Positions 8,792 to 18,473 of a stretch of 64,000 nucleotides of DNA are shown piece after piece. Numbering within the stretch: position 1 is the first letter of the stretch; each line of letters begins with the position of its first letter. The stretch covers positions 79,724 to 143,723 of the forward strand of contig NZ_LSAZ01000022.1 in assembly GCF_001584325.1 (NCBI RefSeq), in the 5' to 3' direction. Below the pieces are notes generated by a model. That model was not told the origin of the DNA. It made no database searches and saw only the letters and a list, made by a program, of their open reading frames with translations. A program made the translations under genes and the position numbers. This DNA comes from Bacillus nakamurai. Its GTDB lineage: Bacteria > Bacillota > Bacilli > Bacillales > Bacillaceae.

Positions 8792-9217
8792 TTACGTAGT
8801 GAAAGTGACACTTTCGACTTTATCGACATCAAGCAATGTTGTTGAAGATCCTGCCGGTGTCACTGAATTTTCCTGTGTGACAAAAACGATTCCGTGAACT
8901 TCATCAAAAGCTACGAATTGAACTGGACCGATCATGTCGCCTGAATCCATTACGATGCTGATGACAGTGCCCGGCGCAATTCTCGCGAAAATCCATCTGG
9001 CTGCTAATGAAATACCGCTGCCTAGAACGGATTGACTGCTGAGGCTGTCTTCGGCAGCTGATTCATCCACTTTTCTGTCAACTGCTGCTTCTAATAAATC
9101 TTTAATTTTGTTTTCCACGTTATCTCCTCCATCTGTGCCGTTAGCGCCGTTATTAAATAAAGGGTTCAAAAGGGTTTTAATCAGTTCCTTTTTGAGCTGT
9201 AAGCGATCATCGCTCAT
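8792..9217 (-). CDS. cgeA: Spore crust protein CgeA
   Basis: A 141-residue structural protein of the outermost spore layer (crust). The start ATG at 9217 is fixed by a perfect RBS, AAAGGAGGTG, 8 bases upstream; the longer frame to 9259 has none. The sequence has a charged N-terminus, a glycine/asparagine-rich patch ([12 protein letters not shown]), then a soluble domain ([29 protein letters not shown]). This domain resembles the CgeC/CotZ-associated small fold. The first gene of cgeAB, divergent from cgeCDE. In B. subtilis CgeA is the target whose glycosylation depends on neighbouring cge/sps genes. Confidence 0.92.
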   Translation of the reverse strand: MSDDRLQLKKELIKTLLNPLFNNGANGTDGGDNVENKIKDLLEAAVDRKVDESAAEDSLSSQSVLGSGISLAARWIFARIAPGTVISIVMDSGDMIGPVQFVAFDEVHGIVFVTQENSVTPAGSSTTLLDVDKVESVTFTT

Positions 9218-9419
9218 GTTGACATACACCTCCTTTTTTTCAACCTCACGTTTATTCATATTCGGTATTTGTCTGATTGGTATAAGTCGAATGCCGCTTT
9301 GCCGTTATTTTTTCTTATTTAGTGAAACTGCTGAAATTTCGAATCAGCCTTTGGTTGCCTATGCGGATTGTGAAAGGGCTACATACGTTGTATAGATTGA
9401 AAAATGAAGGAGAGGAATT
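9218..9419. promoter_or_regulatory. Divergent promoter region cgeAB / cgeCDE
   Basis: About 200 bases between two opposing sporulation operons. It must hold both promoters. A CATACGTTG element near 9381 could be a SigK-type -10 for cgeC, but I cannot fix either start site. Known regulation in B. subtilis is SigK plus GerE. Confidence 0.45.
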
Positions 9420-9722
9420 GTGTTGGATTCAGAAGAAACTGTGAATCATGAGGAGGTTCAACAGGAATTTAATCTCGTACTGCTTCTGCTTCTTTTATTA
9501 TCTCGACAGCAATCCGGGGACCATTCTGCATTGCGGCGGCAGCTGGTGATGTCAAAAGAGCTCGGTATTCCTGTGTCACGGGTCAATCTGATCAATGGCA
9601 GCACCCTGCAAAACGTGATTGTAAAAGAAGTGCTGTCAGATTTGGCTGTTTTTCAAAATCCGCTTAATAATACAAGATCGAATGTAGCGATTTCAAGCAT
9701 TGTCAGCTGGGGTGCATTTTAA
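9420..9722 (+). CDS. cgeC: Spore protein CgeC
   Basis: A 100-residue protein opening cgeCDE. AAGGAGAGG precedes a GTG (9420) and a TTG (9423); either gives the same protein within one residue. After an acidic N-terminus there is a leucine-rich run (LVLLLLLLLSRQQ), then a small beta domain with VSRVNLINGSTLQNVIVKEVLSDLAVF. That domain resembles the C-terminal half of CgeA, a Sm/SH3-like YuzF-type arrangement. Function unknown; by context a late spore surface component. Confidence 0.9.
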   Translation: MLDSEETVNHEEVQQEFNLVLLLLLLLSRQQSGDHSALRRQLVMSKELGIPVSRVNLINGSTLQNVIVKEVLSDLAVFQNPLNNTRSNVAISSIVSWGAF

Positions 9723-9788
9723 TAACAATTCATCAGGCTCTGTCTCATTCGGAGCCGTTTTTCACGTTAATAAGGAGGAGGCTTTAGG

Positions 9789-11060
9789 GTGGAGAAAAAG
9801 GTCTCAATCATTTTAACGAGTTATAATAAGCCCGAACTCATTAAAAAGGCAATTGAAAGTGTCATGAAGCAGACCTGCAAGAATTGGGAGCTTTTTTTAA
9901 TGGATGATCATTCAAATGAAGAAACCTCAGAAGCTATCAGCCCGTATATAAAAGATCACCGCATTCATTATTATAATAGCTTTATTCAGCCTGCCGAACG
10001 GTTAAAATCAACCCGTTATGCCGTATTAATTAATTATGCGCTTTCCTGCGCCGCGGGGGAATACGTAACCTATCTTACGGATGACACCGAGTATCATCCG
10101 AACAGGCTCAGCCGTATGGCGGAAACCCTTGACAACAATCCCGATTATGATGTCGTATATTCGAGTCAAAAGGTTGTTCATGTAAATGAGTGCGGAGCAG
10201 AACAATTTCATTTTTACCGTTTTGCCGATCGTGTGCTTGATCAAGCGGCTTTTCAGGTTGATCACTGTTCTGTCATGCATCGCCGTTCATTGCTCGGCCG
10301 GATCAAAGAGATGTTCGGAAGTTTTTGGGACGAAGATGTCATGCATTGGAATCACGGGGACTCAATTTTTTGGAGCAGGCTAAACACATTTTCCCCATTT
10401 TTGCCGATAAAAGAAGTGTTAGATACTACTTATAAAACGCCGCATTCATTTCAGAACACGTACCAATCGCTTCCGGCTGTATTAATTGACGGAACATTTG
10501 TAAAAGGAACTGATCAAAAGGTGTATCAGCTTGACCAAAACAAACGGCGTCCCGTCAAGGAGCAGTGGAGCCCGGTATATAGAGGGAAAACCGTCATCAT
10601 TCCAGATCCGTTTTTATTCCAATATGAGGAGGGGAGCTGCAGTAACATTCCGAATTATCAGCTTGTTCAGAATTGTCATGCCGTCTACTATATCGAAGGA
10701 GGGGCAAAAAGGCTGATTGAAAACCGGGCATTACGCTTTTACCAGTTTAAACGGCATGACATCGTGCCTCTGAAGCAAGAAGAATTATATGCGCTGCCGG
10801 ACGGTCCGCCGATCAGCTGGGAGAGATCAGGCCGAATTGATCACCCGCCGGGGAGAATTTTATTTTTTATCGAACGGGAGCTGTATTTATATGTGCAGGG
10901 CGTTCTCCATCCGATCAGCGGTGATGTGGTCAAGCGTTTTTTTATCAAACAGAAGCCGGTGTCCACTTCTTTTCAAAAGATTAAACATTTACCAATTGGA
11001 AACCCGATTCATCCGGTGTACGATGAAATTATAAGAAATCTCAATATAACAAAGGATTGA
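9789..11060 (+). CDS. cgeD: CgeD, family 2 glycosyltransferase for spore surface
   Basis: A 423-residue protein. The N-terminal about 230 residues are a GT-A fold, family 2 transferase: VSIILTSYNKPELIKKAIESV, then FLMDDHSNEE, and the metal-binding TDDTEYHPNRL at about residue 96. The C-terminal 190 residues form a second region rich in aromatic residues, seen in CgeD relatives. Start is GTG 9789 with GGAGGAGG upstream. It lies 66 bases after cgeC and before cgeE. Likely transfers a sugar onto a spore crust component; donor and acceptor not known. Confidence 0.92.
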   Translation: MEKKVSIILTSYNKPELIKKAIESVMKQTCKNWELFLMDDHSNEETSEAISPYIKDHRIHYYNSFIQPAERLKSTRYAVLINYALSCAAGEYVTYLTDDTEYHPNRLSRMAETLDNNPDYDVVYSSQKVVHVNECGAEQFHFYRFADRVLDQAAFQVDHCSVMHRRSLLGRIKEMFGSFWDEDVMHWNHGDSIFWSRLNTFSPFLPIKEVLDTTYKTPHSFQNTYQSLPAVLIDGTFVKGTDQKVYQLDQNKRRPVKEQWSPVYRGKTVIIPDPFLFQYEEGSCSNIPNYQLVQNCHAVYYIEGGAKRLIENRALRFYQFKRHDIVPLKQEELYALPDGPPISWERSGRIDHPPGRILFFIERELYLYVQGVLHPISGDVVKRFFIKQKPVSTSFQKIKHLPIGNPIHPVYDEIIRNLNITKD

Positions 11061-11098
11061 GATATGCAGTTGGATGTGTAAGGAAAAGGAGAGCTTTC

Positions 11099-11878
11099 AT
11101 GACCGATCAATTTGCTAAAACCGAAAAACAATATATAGAGCTGACTTCCGGCGTTCAAAGGTTTGACCATTACAGTGTATATGCTGATCCTTTGCTGCCG
11201 CAGATTTTTTCGCATAACTTTGTTCAGCTCCACCATACATTTCCGTTAGACAGCCTGCTTCCGTTTTTTCCGTCCGTTCCAAATATGCTTCAGACCAATT
11301 ATATTCACGTTAAAGCATCACCGCTGCATACATTTCCGCTTATTTTAAAACAAACATTAGTGAAACAGGGCTTTGTAGTGGAGGATGAGCTGTTTTTTGC
11401 AAGAGGGCTGGAGGATTGGAAGCAGCAGGCCGGACATCCGCTTGCTGCCTGGGGAACGGAAAAAAGCCTCGCCGACGGATCATCTATAATGAACATTTAT
11501 GACGCGCTTTACATTGGCGAGGCGGCAGCCGAGCAAAAGCTGCAGCGGAAATATCCTTTATATAAAAATGGAACGATTATGCTTGTCGTTTGCTACAGTG
11601 ACGCCTCGCGAACCATTCCGATTGGCTGCGGAGAGCTTTTCATGAACAAAGAAGAAAAAACCGCCAAAATTGAAGAAGTTGCTATTTTGGATCAATTTCA
11701 AAGAAAGGGCTACGGGAAAATATTGATGAGTGAAATGATGGCTGCGGCCAAGCTGAACGGTATGGAAACCGTTTATCTCGTCGCCTCAGGTATGGACGGT
11801 GTAAATGGTTTTTATGAAAAACTCGGCTTCAAACGGTTCCGGAGGATGCACACGATTTTTCATTATTTTCTTACATAA
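11099..11878 (+). CDS. cgeE: CgeE, GNAT acetyltransferase of the cge operon
   Basis: A 259-residue GNAT protein. The acetyl-CoA motif A is visible as EEVAILDQFQRKGYGKILMSEMMAAAK (the Q/RxxGxG/A loop is QRKGYGK), followed by VYLVASGMDGVNGFYEKLGFKRF. The N-terminal 100 residues are an extra domain of unknown role. Start ATG 11099 follows AAAGGAGAG; the frame to 11057 lacks an RBS. The last gene of cgeCDE. Probably acetylates a spore-surface sugar or precursor, by inference from the operon. Confidence 0.92.
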   Translation: MTDQFAKTEKQYIELTSGVQRFDHYSVYADPLLPQIFSHNFVQLHHTFPLDSLLPFFPSVPNMLQTNYIHVKASPLHTFPLILKQTLVKQGFVVEDELFFARGLEDWKQQAGHPLAAWGTEKSLADGSSIMNIYDALYIGEAAAEQKLQRKYPLYKNGTIMLVVCYSDASRTIPIGCGELFMNKEEKTAKIEEVAILDQFQRKGYGKILMSEMMAAAKLNGMETVYLVASGMDGVNGFYEKLGFKRFRRMHTIFHYFLT

Positions 11879-11956
11879 CTGGGCATTCGCATAAACCAAT
11901 TGGGACTTGGCCCGCATACAATGACGTATATCGTAAGAAGAAAGGATGATTTTCGT

Positions 11957-12097
11957 ATGTGCGGATACGGATATGGTGGTTATGGTTACGGCGGCGGTTA
12001 TGGCTACGGAGGATTTGGCTGCGGCACAAATACGTTTGTGCTGATTGTGGTATTGTTTATCTTATTAATTATCGTTGGCGCAGCTTTTATTTGTTAG
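11957..12097 (+). CDS. YjcZ-family small sporulation protein
   Basis: A 46-residue protein: a Gly/Tyr-rich head ([19 protein letters not shown]) and one C-terminal transmembrane helix ([19 protein letters not shown]). This layout is typical of the YjcZ family of small spore-associated membrane proteins. AAAGGATG lies about 10 bases before the ATG. It stands between cgeE and a terminator, fitting the sporulation neighbourhood. Confidence 0.85.
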   Translation: MCGYGYGGYGYGGGYGYGGFGCGTNTFVLIVVLFILLIIVGAAFIC

Positions 12098-12114
12098 TCT
12101 GATATAGGAAATTG

Positions 12115-12146
12115 AAAAAGCCTTCCTGCAAAGGGAGGCTTTTTTC
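12115..12146 (+). terminator. Terminator after the YjcZ-family gene
   Basis: AAAAAGCCT and AGGCTTTTTT stem with a short loop and T run, just before the yodT operon. Confidence 0.85.
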
Positions 12147-12232
12147 TATGAAAAAAACTTTTCCGGAGGATAAGAATGCCGTTATTCATCTGTTCATACA
12201 ATGAAGCAAATGGGTTTTTTGAGGTGGAATAT

Positions 12233-13564
12233 ATGGGGAGCTATTTAATCAAACCTGAGCTTGATGCGGTCTATCCGATTGTCAGCTATGGAAAGGGATC
12301 ATATTTGTATGATCAGGAGGGGAACAAGTATCTTGACGGATCATCCGGTGCGGTGACTTGTAATATCGGCCACGGGGTGGATGACGTTACGGATTCTTTA
12401 AAAGAGCAGCTTGATTCTGTGTCTTTCGTGTATCGCTCGCAGTTTTCCAGTAAACCTGCCGAGGATCTGGCTTCATTTTTGGCCGATCATCTCCCGGGCC
12501 GGCTGAATTGGTCATTTTTTGTGAACAGCGGGTCAGAGGCGGTCGAAACGGCGATGAAAATTGCTATTCAATATTGGCAGGAAAAAGGCCAATATCAAAA
12601 ATCCGTCTTTTTATCAAGATGGAGCAGTTACCACGGTATAACTTTGGGAGCGCTTTCATTATCTGGTTTTTATGAACGGAGATACCGTTTTACTCAATTA
12701 ATCGAACGGTTTCCTGCTGTTTCAGCACCTAATCTGTATCGTTCTGAGCTGCAGGGAGAGGAATTTGTGCAGGCTGCTGCCGAGGAACTGGAAACGGCCA
12801 TTAAACGCCTCGGCGGTTCATTTATCGCGGGTTTTGTAGCAGAGCCGATTATAGGAGCTGCCGGCGCGGCAATTACGCCGCCGACTGGGTATTATGAGGC
12901 GCTGCAGGACGTATGCCGGCGGCATCAGGTATTGTTTATCGCTGATGAGGTCATGACAGGGCTTGGGAGAACAGGCCGAATGCTTGCTTCGGAGCATTGG
13001 GGCATCGTGCCTGACATTGCTGTGCTCGGAAAGGGTTTAAGCGCCGGCTACGCACCGATCGCAGCAGCCGTTGTGTCTGATGACATCATTGAAACCATAA
13101 AGCGGGGCTCAGGTGTGATTATGAGCGGCCATACGTACAGCGCCAACCCGTATTGTGCAAGAGCGGCGCTTGAAGTGCTGCGGTACGTCGAGAAACATAA
13201 TCTGCTTCGGCAATCAGAGGAAAAAGGCGCGGTGCTTTTGCGGAAGTTAGAAAACGTGATGGAGCAAAGCCCGATAATCGGAGATGTCCGCGGGAAAGGC
13301 CTACTGTTAGGGGTTGAGTTTGTCAAGGATAAATCATCGAAGGAGGTTTTCCAAAAGAACCGGTCACTTACAGAAAACATCATTAAGGAAGCAAAAAAAC
13401 GGGGGCTGCTCATTTATCCCGCCAAGCCCGGGATTGACAGCGGCGAAGGGGATGCCGTTATCATCGCTCCTCCGTTTACCATTTCACATGCTGAGCTGGA
13501 AGAATTGACGGACAAATTTTCACAAGCCGTAAAACAAGTTGAAAAAATGATGAAGAGGGATTGA
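12233..13564 (+). CDS. yodT: YodT, class III PLP-dependent aminotransferase
   Basis: A 443-residue class III aminotransferase. Visible marks are the N-terminal YPIVSYGKGSYLYDQEG, the PLP phosphate-binding NSGSEAVETA (about 98-107), YHG (133-135), the cofactor aspartate in FIADEVMTG (D238) and the Schiff-base lysine K267 in VLGKGLSAGY. First gene of the operon with yodS, R, Q, P, kamA and yokU. Likely substrate is beta-lysine or its N-acetylated or deaminated derivative, giving a keto acid for the CoA-transferase. I chose ATG 12233 (RBS GAGGTGG), which gives the B. subtilis length. ATG 12176 also has a good RBS (CGGAGGA) and would add 19 residues. Sporulation (SigE) expression is known for B. 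subtilis. Confidence 0.9.
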   Translation: MGSYLIKPELDAVYPIVSYGKGSYLYDQEGNKYLDGSSGAVTCNIGHGVDDVTDSLKEQLDSVSFVYRSQFSSKPAEDLASFLADHLPGRLNWSFFVNSGSEAVETAMKIAIQYWQEKGQYQKSVFLSRWSSYHGITLGALSLSGFYERRYRFTQLIERFPAVSAPNLYRSELQGEEFVQAAAEELETAIKRLGGSFIAGFVAEPIIGAAGAAITPPTGYYEALQDVCRRHQVLFIADEVMTGLGRTGRMLASEHWGIVPDIAVLGKGLSAGYAPIAAAVVSDDIIETIKRGSGVIMSGHTYSANPYCARAALEVLRYVEKHNLLRQSEEKGAVLLRKLENVMEQSPIIGDVRGKGLLLGVEFVKDKSSKEVFQKNRSLTENIIKEAKKRGLLIYPAKPGIDSGEGDAVIIAPPFTISHAELEELTDKFSQAVKQVEKMMKRD

Positions 13565-13569
13565 GCTGA

Positions 13570-14259
13570 ATGTCTATTTTTAATAAAACGGTCGATCTTG
13601 ATGCCGCAATTGCCGATGTTCATGACGAATCTGTCCTTATGTTCGGCGGCTTCGGGGGAGTCGGTTCACCTCCGTCACTGATTGAAGCGATATTGGAAAG
13701 CGGGGTCAAAGAGCTGACTGTCATCTGCAATGATGCCGGATTTCCGGAAATCGGAATCGGCCCGCTCATCGTTCATAAGCGGGTGAAAAGGCTGATCGCT
13801 TCCCATATCGGCTCAAACCCTGTTGCTGGTAAACAAATGACCGATGGAATGCTGGAAGTGGAATTTTCTCCTCAAGGGACGCTTGCCGAACGGATTCGGG
13901 CAGGGGGCGCGGGACTCGGCGGTATATTAACTGATATCGGGATTGATAACAAAACCGTCTGCGAAAACAAAGACACTGTTATGCTGGATGGCAGGCCATA
14001 TTTAATTGAAAAAGCGCTGAAAGCTGACTTTGCCTTTGTTTCGGCACACGTCGCTGATGAATTCGGAAACCTGACATATGACAAAACCGCGCGAAATATG
14101 AATCCGCTGATGGCGGCTGCTGCAAAAAGAACATTCGCCGAGGCCGTTACGATTGTTCCGACCGGCGAACTTGACAGCGAGCATATTGTAACGCCGGGCG
14201 TTTTTGTAGAAGGTGTCGTGCAAAGTGAAGGAGTGAAGTGGAAATGGGCTTGGGAATAG
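13570..14259 (+). CDS. yodS: CoA-transferase alpha subunit YodS
   Basis: A 229-residue subunit A of a 3-oxoacid CoA-transferase (ScoA/AtoD family). It has the glycine-rich CoA loop MFGGFGGVGSPPSL near residues 25-38 and the conserved GTLAERIRAGGAGLGG segment. It starts 5 bases after yodT and its end overlaps the start of yodR by 22 bases, so the subunits are translationally linked. Together YodSR would move CoA from a donor acyl-CoA to an acid formed in lysine/beta-lysine breakdown. The exact acid is inferred. Confidence 0.93.
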   Translation: MSIFNKTVDLDAAIADVHDESVLMFGGFGGVGSPPSLIEAILESGVKELTVICNDAGFPEIGIGPLIVHKRVKRLIASHIGSNPVAGKQMTDGMLEVEFSPQGTLAERIRAGGAGLGGILTDIGIDNKTVCENKDTVMLDGRPYLIEKALKADFAFVSAHVADEFGNLTYDKTARNMNPLMAAAAKRTFAEAVTIVPTGELDSEHIVTPGVFVEGVVQSEGVKWKWAWE

Positions 14260-14897
14260 AGGAAAGAGAACAGATCGCAAGGCGGGCCGCCCGTGAGGTT
14301 GCCTCTGGCATGATCGTCAATCTGGGCATCGGCATTCCCTCCTTGGTTCCGAATTTTCTGCCGGCGGACACAGAGGTGATGCTGCAGGCTGAAAACGGCG
14401 TGCTCGGAATAGGCGGAAGCCCTGAGAGGGGAAAAGAGGATGAATTATTGTGCAATGCCGCCGGCTACCCTGTCAGTGCGGTGAAGGGGGCCTCTTATTT
14501 TGATTCGGGGCTGTCTTTTGCCATGATCAGGAAAGGCTTGATTGACATCACGATTTTAGGCGCATTGCAGGTAAGCCGAACGGGCGATCTTGCCAATTGG
14601 CTCGTTCCCGGGAAGAAAGTGCCCGGAATGGGCGGAGCGATGGAGCTTGCCCAAGGTGCAAAAAAAGTGGTTGTCGTCATGAGCCATACTGATCAAAAGA
14701 GCCGGCCAAAATTAGTCGACAGCTGTTCACTGCCGCTTACGGCGGCGGGCTGTGTGGATCTCATTATTACGGAGAAGGCCGTGCTCAGCATAGAAGACGG
14801 AAAGTTTGTCTTAAAAGAGCTGTTGAATGACTCGGCAATAGAAGATGTGATACGCACGACGGATGCCGAAGTGATTTTAGATGAATATTTTTCTTAG
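14238..14897 (+). CDS. yodR: CoA-transferase beta subunit YodR
   Basis: A 219-residue subunit B (ScoB/AtoA family), partner of YodS. The catalytic glutamate is E52 in the AENGVLG motif, which forms the glutamyl-CoA thioester. Other family marks are [13 protein letters not shown] and [20 protein letters not shown] at 14227-14233 serves either GTG 14238 or ATG 14244. It overlaps yodS and is followed 13 bases later by yodQ. Confidence 0.93.
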   Translation: MEMGLGIEEREQIARRAAREVASGMIVNLGIGIPSLVPNFLPADTEVMLQAENGVLGIGGSPERGKEDELLCNAAGYPVSAVKGASYFDSGLSFAMIRKGLIDITILGALQVSRTGDLANWLVPGKKVPGMGGAMELAQGAKKVVVVMSHTDQKSRPKLVDSCSLPLTAAGCVDLIITEKAVLSIEDGKFVLKELLNDSAIEDVIRTTDAEVILDEYFS

Positions 14898-14910
14898 AGG
14901 AGGCCTGTGC

Positions 14911-16212
14911 ATGGATCAATTGGAAAAGCAAGTCACTGAGTGGGCGGAGGAAAATGAAGGGAAAGCGGTGCGCCTGCTTAAACGGCTGATAGGGGAAAAA
15001 AGCACGTATCAGAAAGAATTTACCGCTCAGGCTGTTGTTTTAGAAAAGCTAAGGCAGTTTGACATGGCTATTGATGTATGGGAGCCGAGTGTAAAACAAT
15101 TAAAAGAGCATCCCTATTTTATATCGGACCGGGAGGACTTTAATGAAAGCCCGAATATCGTTGCCGTAAAAAAGGGAGCAGGCGGAGGAAGATCGCTGAT
15201 ACTGAACGGACATATCGACGTCGTGCCGGAAGGAAATCCCGCTGCATGGACGTATGAGCCGTTTCTGGCTGTCGAAAAAGACGGGAAAATATACGGCCGC
15301 GGTTCAACGGATATGAAAGGAGGCAATACAGCCCTGCTGTTTGCGTTAGAGGCGCTTGACGCTTGCGGGATTACATTAAAAGGAGATGTCTTGTTTCAAA
15401 GTGTTGTAGATGAAGAGTGCGGCGGAGCCGGGACATTATCGGCGGTAATGAGAGGCTACAAGGCTGACGGGGCACTCATTCCCGAACCGACTAATTTAAA
15501 GCTGTTTGTGAAGCAGCAAGGGTCTATGTGGTTCCGCATTACAGTCAGAGGATTGTCCGCCCACGGCGGCACCCGCTATGAAGGGGTGAGCGCCATTGAA
15601 AAAAGCCTGCACGTCATCACAGCACTGAAAGAGCTGGAAAATGTACGCAACGCCCGGATTAAGGACCCGCTTTATCAGGACGTTCCGATTCCCGTTCCGA
15701 TTAATATCGGCACCGTTCACGGCGGCTCATGGCCGTCTTCGGTCGCAGACCGGGTCACAATTGAAGGCAGATGCGGCATAGCTCCGAATGAAAAGCCTGA
15801 GGACGTTAAGGAGGAACTCACAAATTGGCTGAAAGACTTAGTATATCAGGATGAATGGTTTAAACACCATCCGGTTGAAACTGAATGGTTTGGCGCCCAG
15901 TGGCTGCCGAATGACCTGAAAGACGGGCATCCGTTAATTTCCTCCCTGGAATCCTCATATGAAAAAATTAAGGAGGCAAAACCTGTTCATGAAGCTTCTC
16001 CGTGGGGAACGGACGGAGGACTCCTGCATCATGCCGGTCAAACGCCGGTCATTGTCTTTGGGCCGGGGGAAGTCAAAGCGGCCCATCAGGCAAATGAATA
16101 CATTGAAATCAGGGCATTAATCGATGCCGCAAAAATCATTTCTCTCTTTATCATGGAATGGTGCGGTATTGCAGAGGGGGGTGAACCTGCTGACAAAGGA
16201 ATTGAAGGGTGA
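14911..16212 (+). CDS. yodQ: YodQ, M20-family deacylase (ArgE/DapE type)
   Basis: A 433-residue zinc peptidase/deacetylase. Metal and catalytic residues are visible: H101 in NGHIDVVP, D134 in STDMKGG, then the E168-E169 pair in VVDEECGG, and a C-terminal histidine in AAHQANEY. The lid domain carries RGLSAHGG. Start ATG 14911 with AGAGGAGG upstream; the frame from 14881 overlaps yodR without an RBS. Next to an N-acetyltransferase (yodP) and kamA, it may remove an N-acyl group from a beta-lysine-derived intermediate (inference). Confidence 0.9.
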   Translation: MDQLEKQVTEWAEENEGKAVRLLKRLIGEKSTYQKEFTAQAVVLEKLRQFDMAIDVWEPSVKQLKEHPYFISDREDFNESPNIVAVKKGAGGGRSLILNGHIDVVPEGNPAAWTYEPFLAVEKDGKIYGRGSTDMKGGNTALLFALEALDACGITLKGDVLFQSVVDEECGGAGTLSAVMRGYKADGALIPEPTNLKLFVKQQGSMWFRITVRGLSAHGGTRYEGVSAIEKSLHVITALKELENVRNARIKDPLYQDVPIPVPINIGTVHGGSWPSSVADRVTIEGRCGIAPNEKPEDVKEELTNWLKDLVYQDEWFKHHPVETEWFGAQWLPNDLKDGHPLISSLESSYEKIKEAKPVHEASPWGTDGGLLHHAGQTPVIVFGPGEVKAAHQANEYIEIRALIDAAKIISLFIMEWCGIAEGGEPADKGIEG

Positions 16213-17017
16213 AGGCGTATTCGCCGAGATAGACGCTGATCGTTTTAATGAACGGATCAGAGTCATTCGCTATGAAGGAAACATAACGGAGCTTGTGCCG
16301 GCTGTTTTAGCAGAAGCAGAAAAAGAGGGCGCCCAAAAGGTGATTGTTTTTGCCAAGCGGCGTGATGAGCCGGAGCTTTTCAAGCGCCTGTTTGTCACCG
16401 AGGGTGTCATAGACGGATACTACATGGGGCGAGAGGCCGCCGTGATGGTCCGGTATCTTGCAGAAAAACGGAGACAGACAGATTCATATTTAAAAGAAGA
16501 TGAGATTGTGGACAGATTATATGAAAAACCGCCGCGAGGAATGAATCAAACAGAAACAGCGCTGACGCTCAGAAAAGCGGAAGCAAAAGATGCAAGCCAA
16601 TTGTCGCTCTTATATCAAAAAGTTTTTCTCACCTACCCGACGCCGGTTTTTGACCCTTCATATATTGAGAAGACGATGAAAGAAAATACAGTTTATTATG
16701 CCGTGTTTGATGAGGATCGCCTCATCGGCGCGGCAAGCGCAGATATCAATCCTTTATTAGGGCACGCAGAAATGACGGATTGCGCAGTTCTTTCAGTTTT
16801 CAGGGGGAATTCCGTAACCGCCCGCCTGTTTGAAGCATTAGAGCAGGAACTCGCCGGAAGAGGAATATTTCACCTTTTCTCTCTCTCCCGAGCGTTGTCC
16901 TATGGGATGAATGCTGTGCTGTATCAAGCGAAATACAGCTACAGAGGCAGGCTTGTGAATAACTGCCGGATTTCTGAGGGGCTGGAAAATATGAATGTAT
17001 GGTGCAAAACATTATAA
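16181..17017 (+). CDS. yodP: YodP, beta-lysine N6-acetyltransferase (AblB-like)
   Basis: About 278 residues with a C-terminal GNAT domain (residues about 125-278; [47 protein letters not shown]). It resembles AblB, which acetylates the N6 amino group of beta-lysine made by lysine 2,3-aminomutase. The start is uncertain: AGAGGGGGG at 16172-16180 touches GTG 16181, and CTG 16187/16190 or TTG 16202 are other options. The gene overlaps yodQ and ends downstream of the first in-frame codons upstream of kamA. In archaea AblA/AblB make a compatible solute; here the downstream enzymes suggest catabolism instead. Confidence 0.88.
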   Translation: MNLLTKELKGEGVFAEIDADRFNERIRVIRYEGNITELVPAVLAEAEKEGAQKVIVFAKRRDEPELFKRLFVTEGVIDGYYMGREAAVMVRYLAEKRRQTDSYLKEDEIVDRLYEKPPRGMNQTETALTLRKAEAKDASQLSLLYQKVFLTYPTPVFDPSYIEKTMKENTVYYAVFDEDRLIGAASADINPLLGHAEMTDCAVLSVFRGNSVTARLFEALEQELAGRGIFHLFSLSRALSYGMNAVLYQAKYSYRGRLVNNCRISEGLENMNVWCKTL

Positions 17018-17048
17018 GCTGAGAGCTTACCCACAAGGAGGAATTCGT

Positions 17049-18473
17049 TTGGCAAACAAATGGTTTCAACCGAAGCGTCATTGGAAGGAGATTGAACTGT
17101 GGAAGGACGTTCCCGAGGAAAAGTGGAATGATTGGCTGTGGCAGCTGACTCATACTGTAAGGACCGTCGATGAGCTGAAAAAAGTCATTCATTTGACGGA
17201 AGAGGAAGAAGAAGGCGTCAAAATGTCTGTAAAAACCATTCCTTTAAACATCACGCCGTATTACGCATCTTTAATGGACCCAGATAATCCGAGATGTCCG
17301 ATTCGCATGCAGTCTGTGCCTTTGTCAGAAGAAATGCATAAAACCAAATATGACCTTGAAGATCCGCTGTTTGAAGATGAAGATTCACCTGTGCCGGGTC
17401 TGACGCACCGTTATCCTGACCGCGTTCTCTTTCTGGTGACGAATCAATGCTCCATGTACTGCCGCTATTGCACCCGCAGACGTTTTTCCGGGCAGATCGG
17501 TATGGGCGTGCCGAAAAAACAGCTGGATGCGGCGATCGCCTATATCCGGGAAACGCCGGAAATTCGCGACTGTCTCATTTCCGGGGGTGACGGGCTGCTG
17601 ATTAACGATCAAATCCTGGAATATATTTTAAAAAACCTCCGCGAGATTCCGCATCTTGAAGTTATCCGGATCGGCACAAGAGCGCCTGTCGTTTTTCCGC
17701 AGCGGATAACGGATAACCTGTGTGAGATTTTGAAAAAGTATCACCCGGTCTGGCTGAACACTCATTTTAATACGAGCATTGAATTGACGGAGGAATCGGT
17801 TGCAGCTTGCGAGAAACTTGTCAACGCTGGCGTTCCGGTTGGGAACCAAGCCGTTATTTTAGCAGGCATTAACGATTCTGTGCCGATCATGAAAAAGCTC
17901 GTGCATGATTTGGTGAAAATCCGCGTGCGTCCGTATTATATTTATCAATGTGATTTGTCCGAGGGGATCGGGCATTTCAGGGCGCCGGTCTCAAAAGGTC
18001 TTGAAATCATTGAGGGGCTGAGAGGGCACACAACGGGCTTTGCGGTGCCTACCTTTGTCGTAGATGCCCCTGGAGGAGGCGGAAAAATCGCCTTGCAGCC
18101 GAATTATCTGCTGTCCCAAAGCCCGGAAAAGGTCGTGCTCAGAAATTTTGAAGGCGTTATTACGTCCTATCCTGAGCCGGAAAACTATATCCCGAATCAG
18201 GCCGATGACTATTTTGAATCCGTCTTCCCGGGAACAAGCGACAAACAGGAGCCGGTCGGTCTGAGCGCTATTTTCGCGGACAAAGAAGTTTCATTTACCC
18301 CTGAAAACGTATCAAGAATCAACAGAAGGAAAGCGTTTACGTCAGATCCTGAACATGAAACGCTGAAAAACCGCAGAGAAAAAAGAGATGAATTAAAAGA
18401 AAAGAAATTTTTAGCCCAGCAAAAGAAAGGAAAAGAAGGGTCGGAGTCGGAAGTCGCAGGTGAGTCGCCGTGA
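17049..18473 (+). CDS. kamA: L-lysine 2,3-aminomutase
   Basis: Radical-SAM, PLP enzyme turning L-lysine into L-beta-lysine. It has 474 residues. The cluster motif is C134-x3-C138-x2-C141 (NQCSMYCRYCTRR). The SAM-binding SGGDGLL is at 178-184 and the PLP lysine is K346 in DAPGGGGK. The start is TTG 17049 with AAGGAGG 7 bases upstream; earlier in-frame codons overlap yodP and lack an RBS. The C-terminal 60 residues are strongly charged (KNRREKRDELKEKK). Sixth gene of the yodT operon; yokU overlaps its stop. Confidence 0.96.
   Translation: MANKWFQPKRHWKEIELWKDVPEEKWNDWLWQLTHTVRTVDELKKVIHLTEEEEEGVKMSVKTIPLNITPYYASLMDPDNPRCPIRMQSVPLSEEMHKTKYDLEDPLFEDEDSPVPGLTHRYPDRVLFLVTNQCSMYCRYCTRRRFSGQIGMGVPKKQLDAAIAYIRETPEIRDCLISGGDGLLINDQILEYILKNLREIPHLEVIRIGTRAPVVFPQRITDNLCEILKKYHPVWLNTHFNTSIELTEESVAACEKLVNAGVPVGNQAVILAGINDSVPIMKKLVHDLVKIRVRPYYIYQCDLSEGIGHFRAPVSKGLEIIEGLRGHTTGFAVPTFVVDAPGGGGKIALQPNYLLSQSPEKVVLRNFEGVITSYPEPENYIPNQADDYFESVFPGTSDKQEPVGLSAIFADKEVSFTPENVSRINRRKAFTSDPEHETLKNRREKRDELKEKKFLAQQKKGKEGSESEVAGESP

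Noticed and set aside
9340..9419. SigK-like -10 (CATACGTTG) before cgeC
   Set aside because: Spacing and the -35 element do not fit well enough to call a separate promoter.
12176..12232. N-terminal extension of YodT from ATG 12176
   Set aside because: Has a usable RBS, but the extra 19 residues are absent from the family length I know. Kept as an alternative only.
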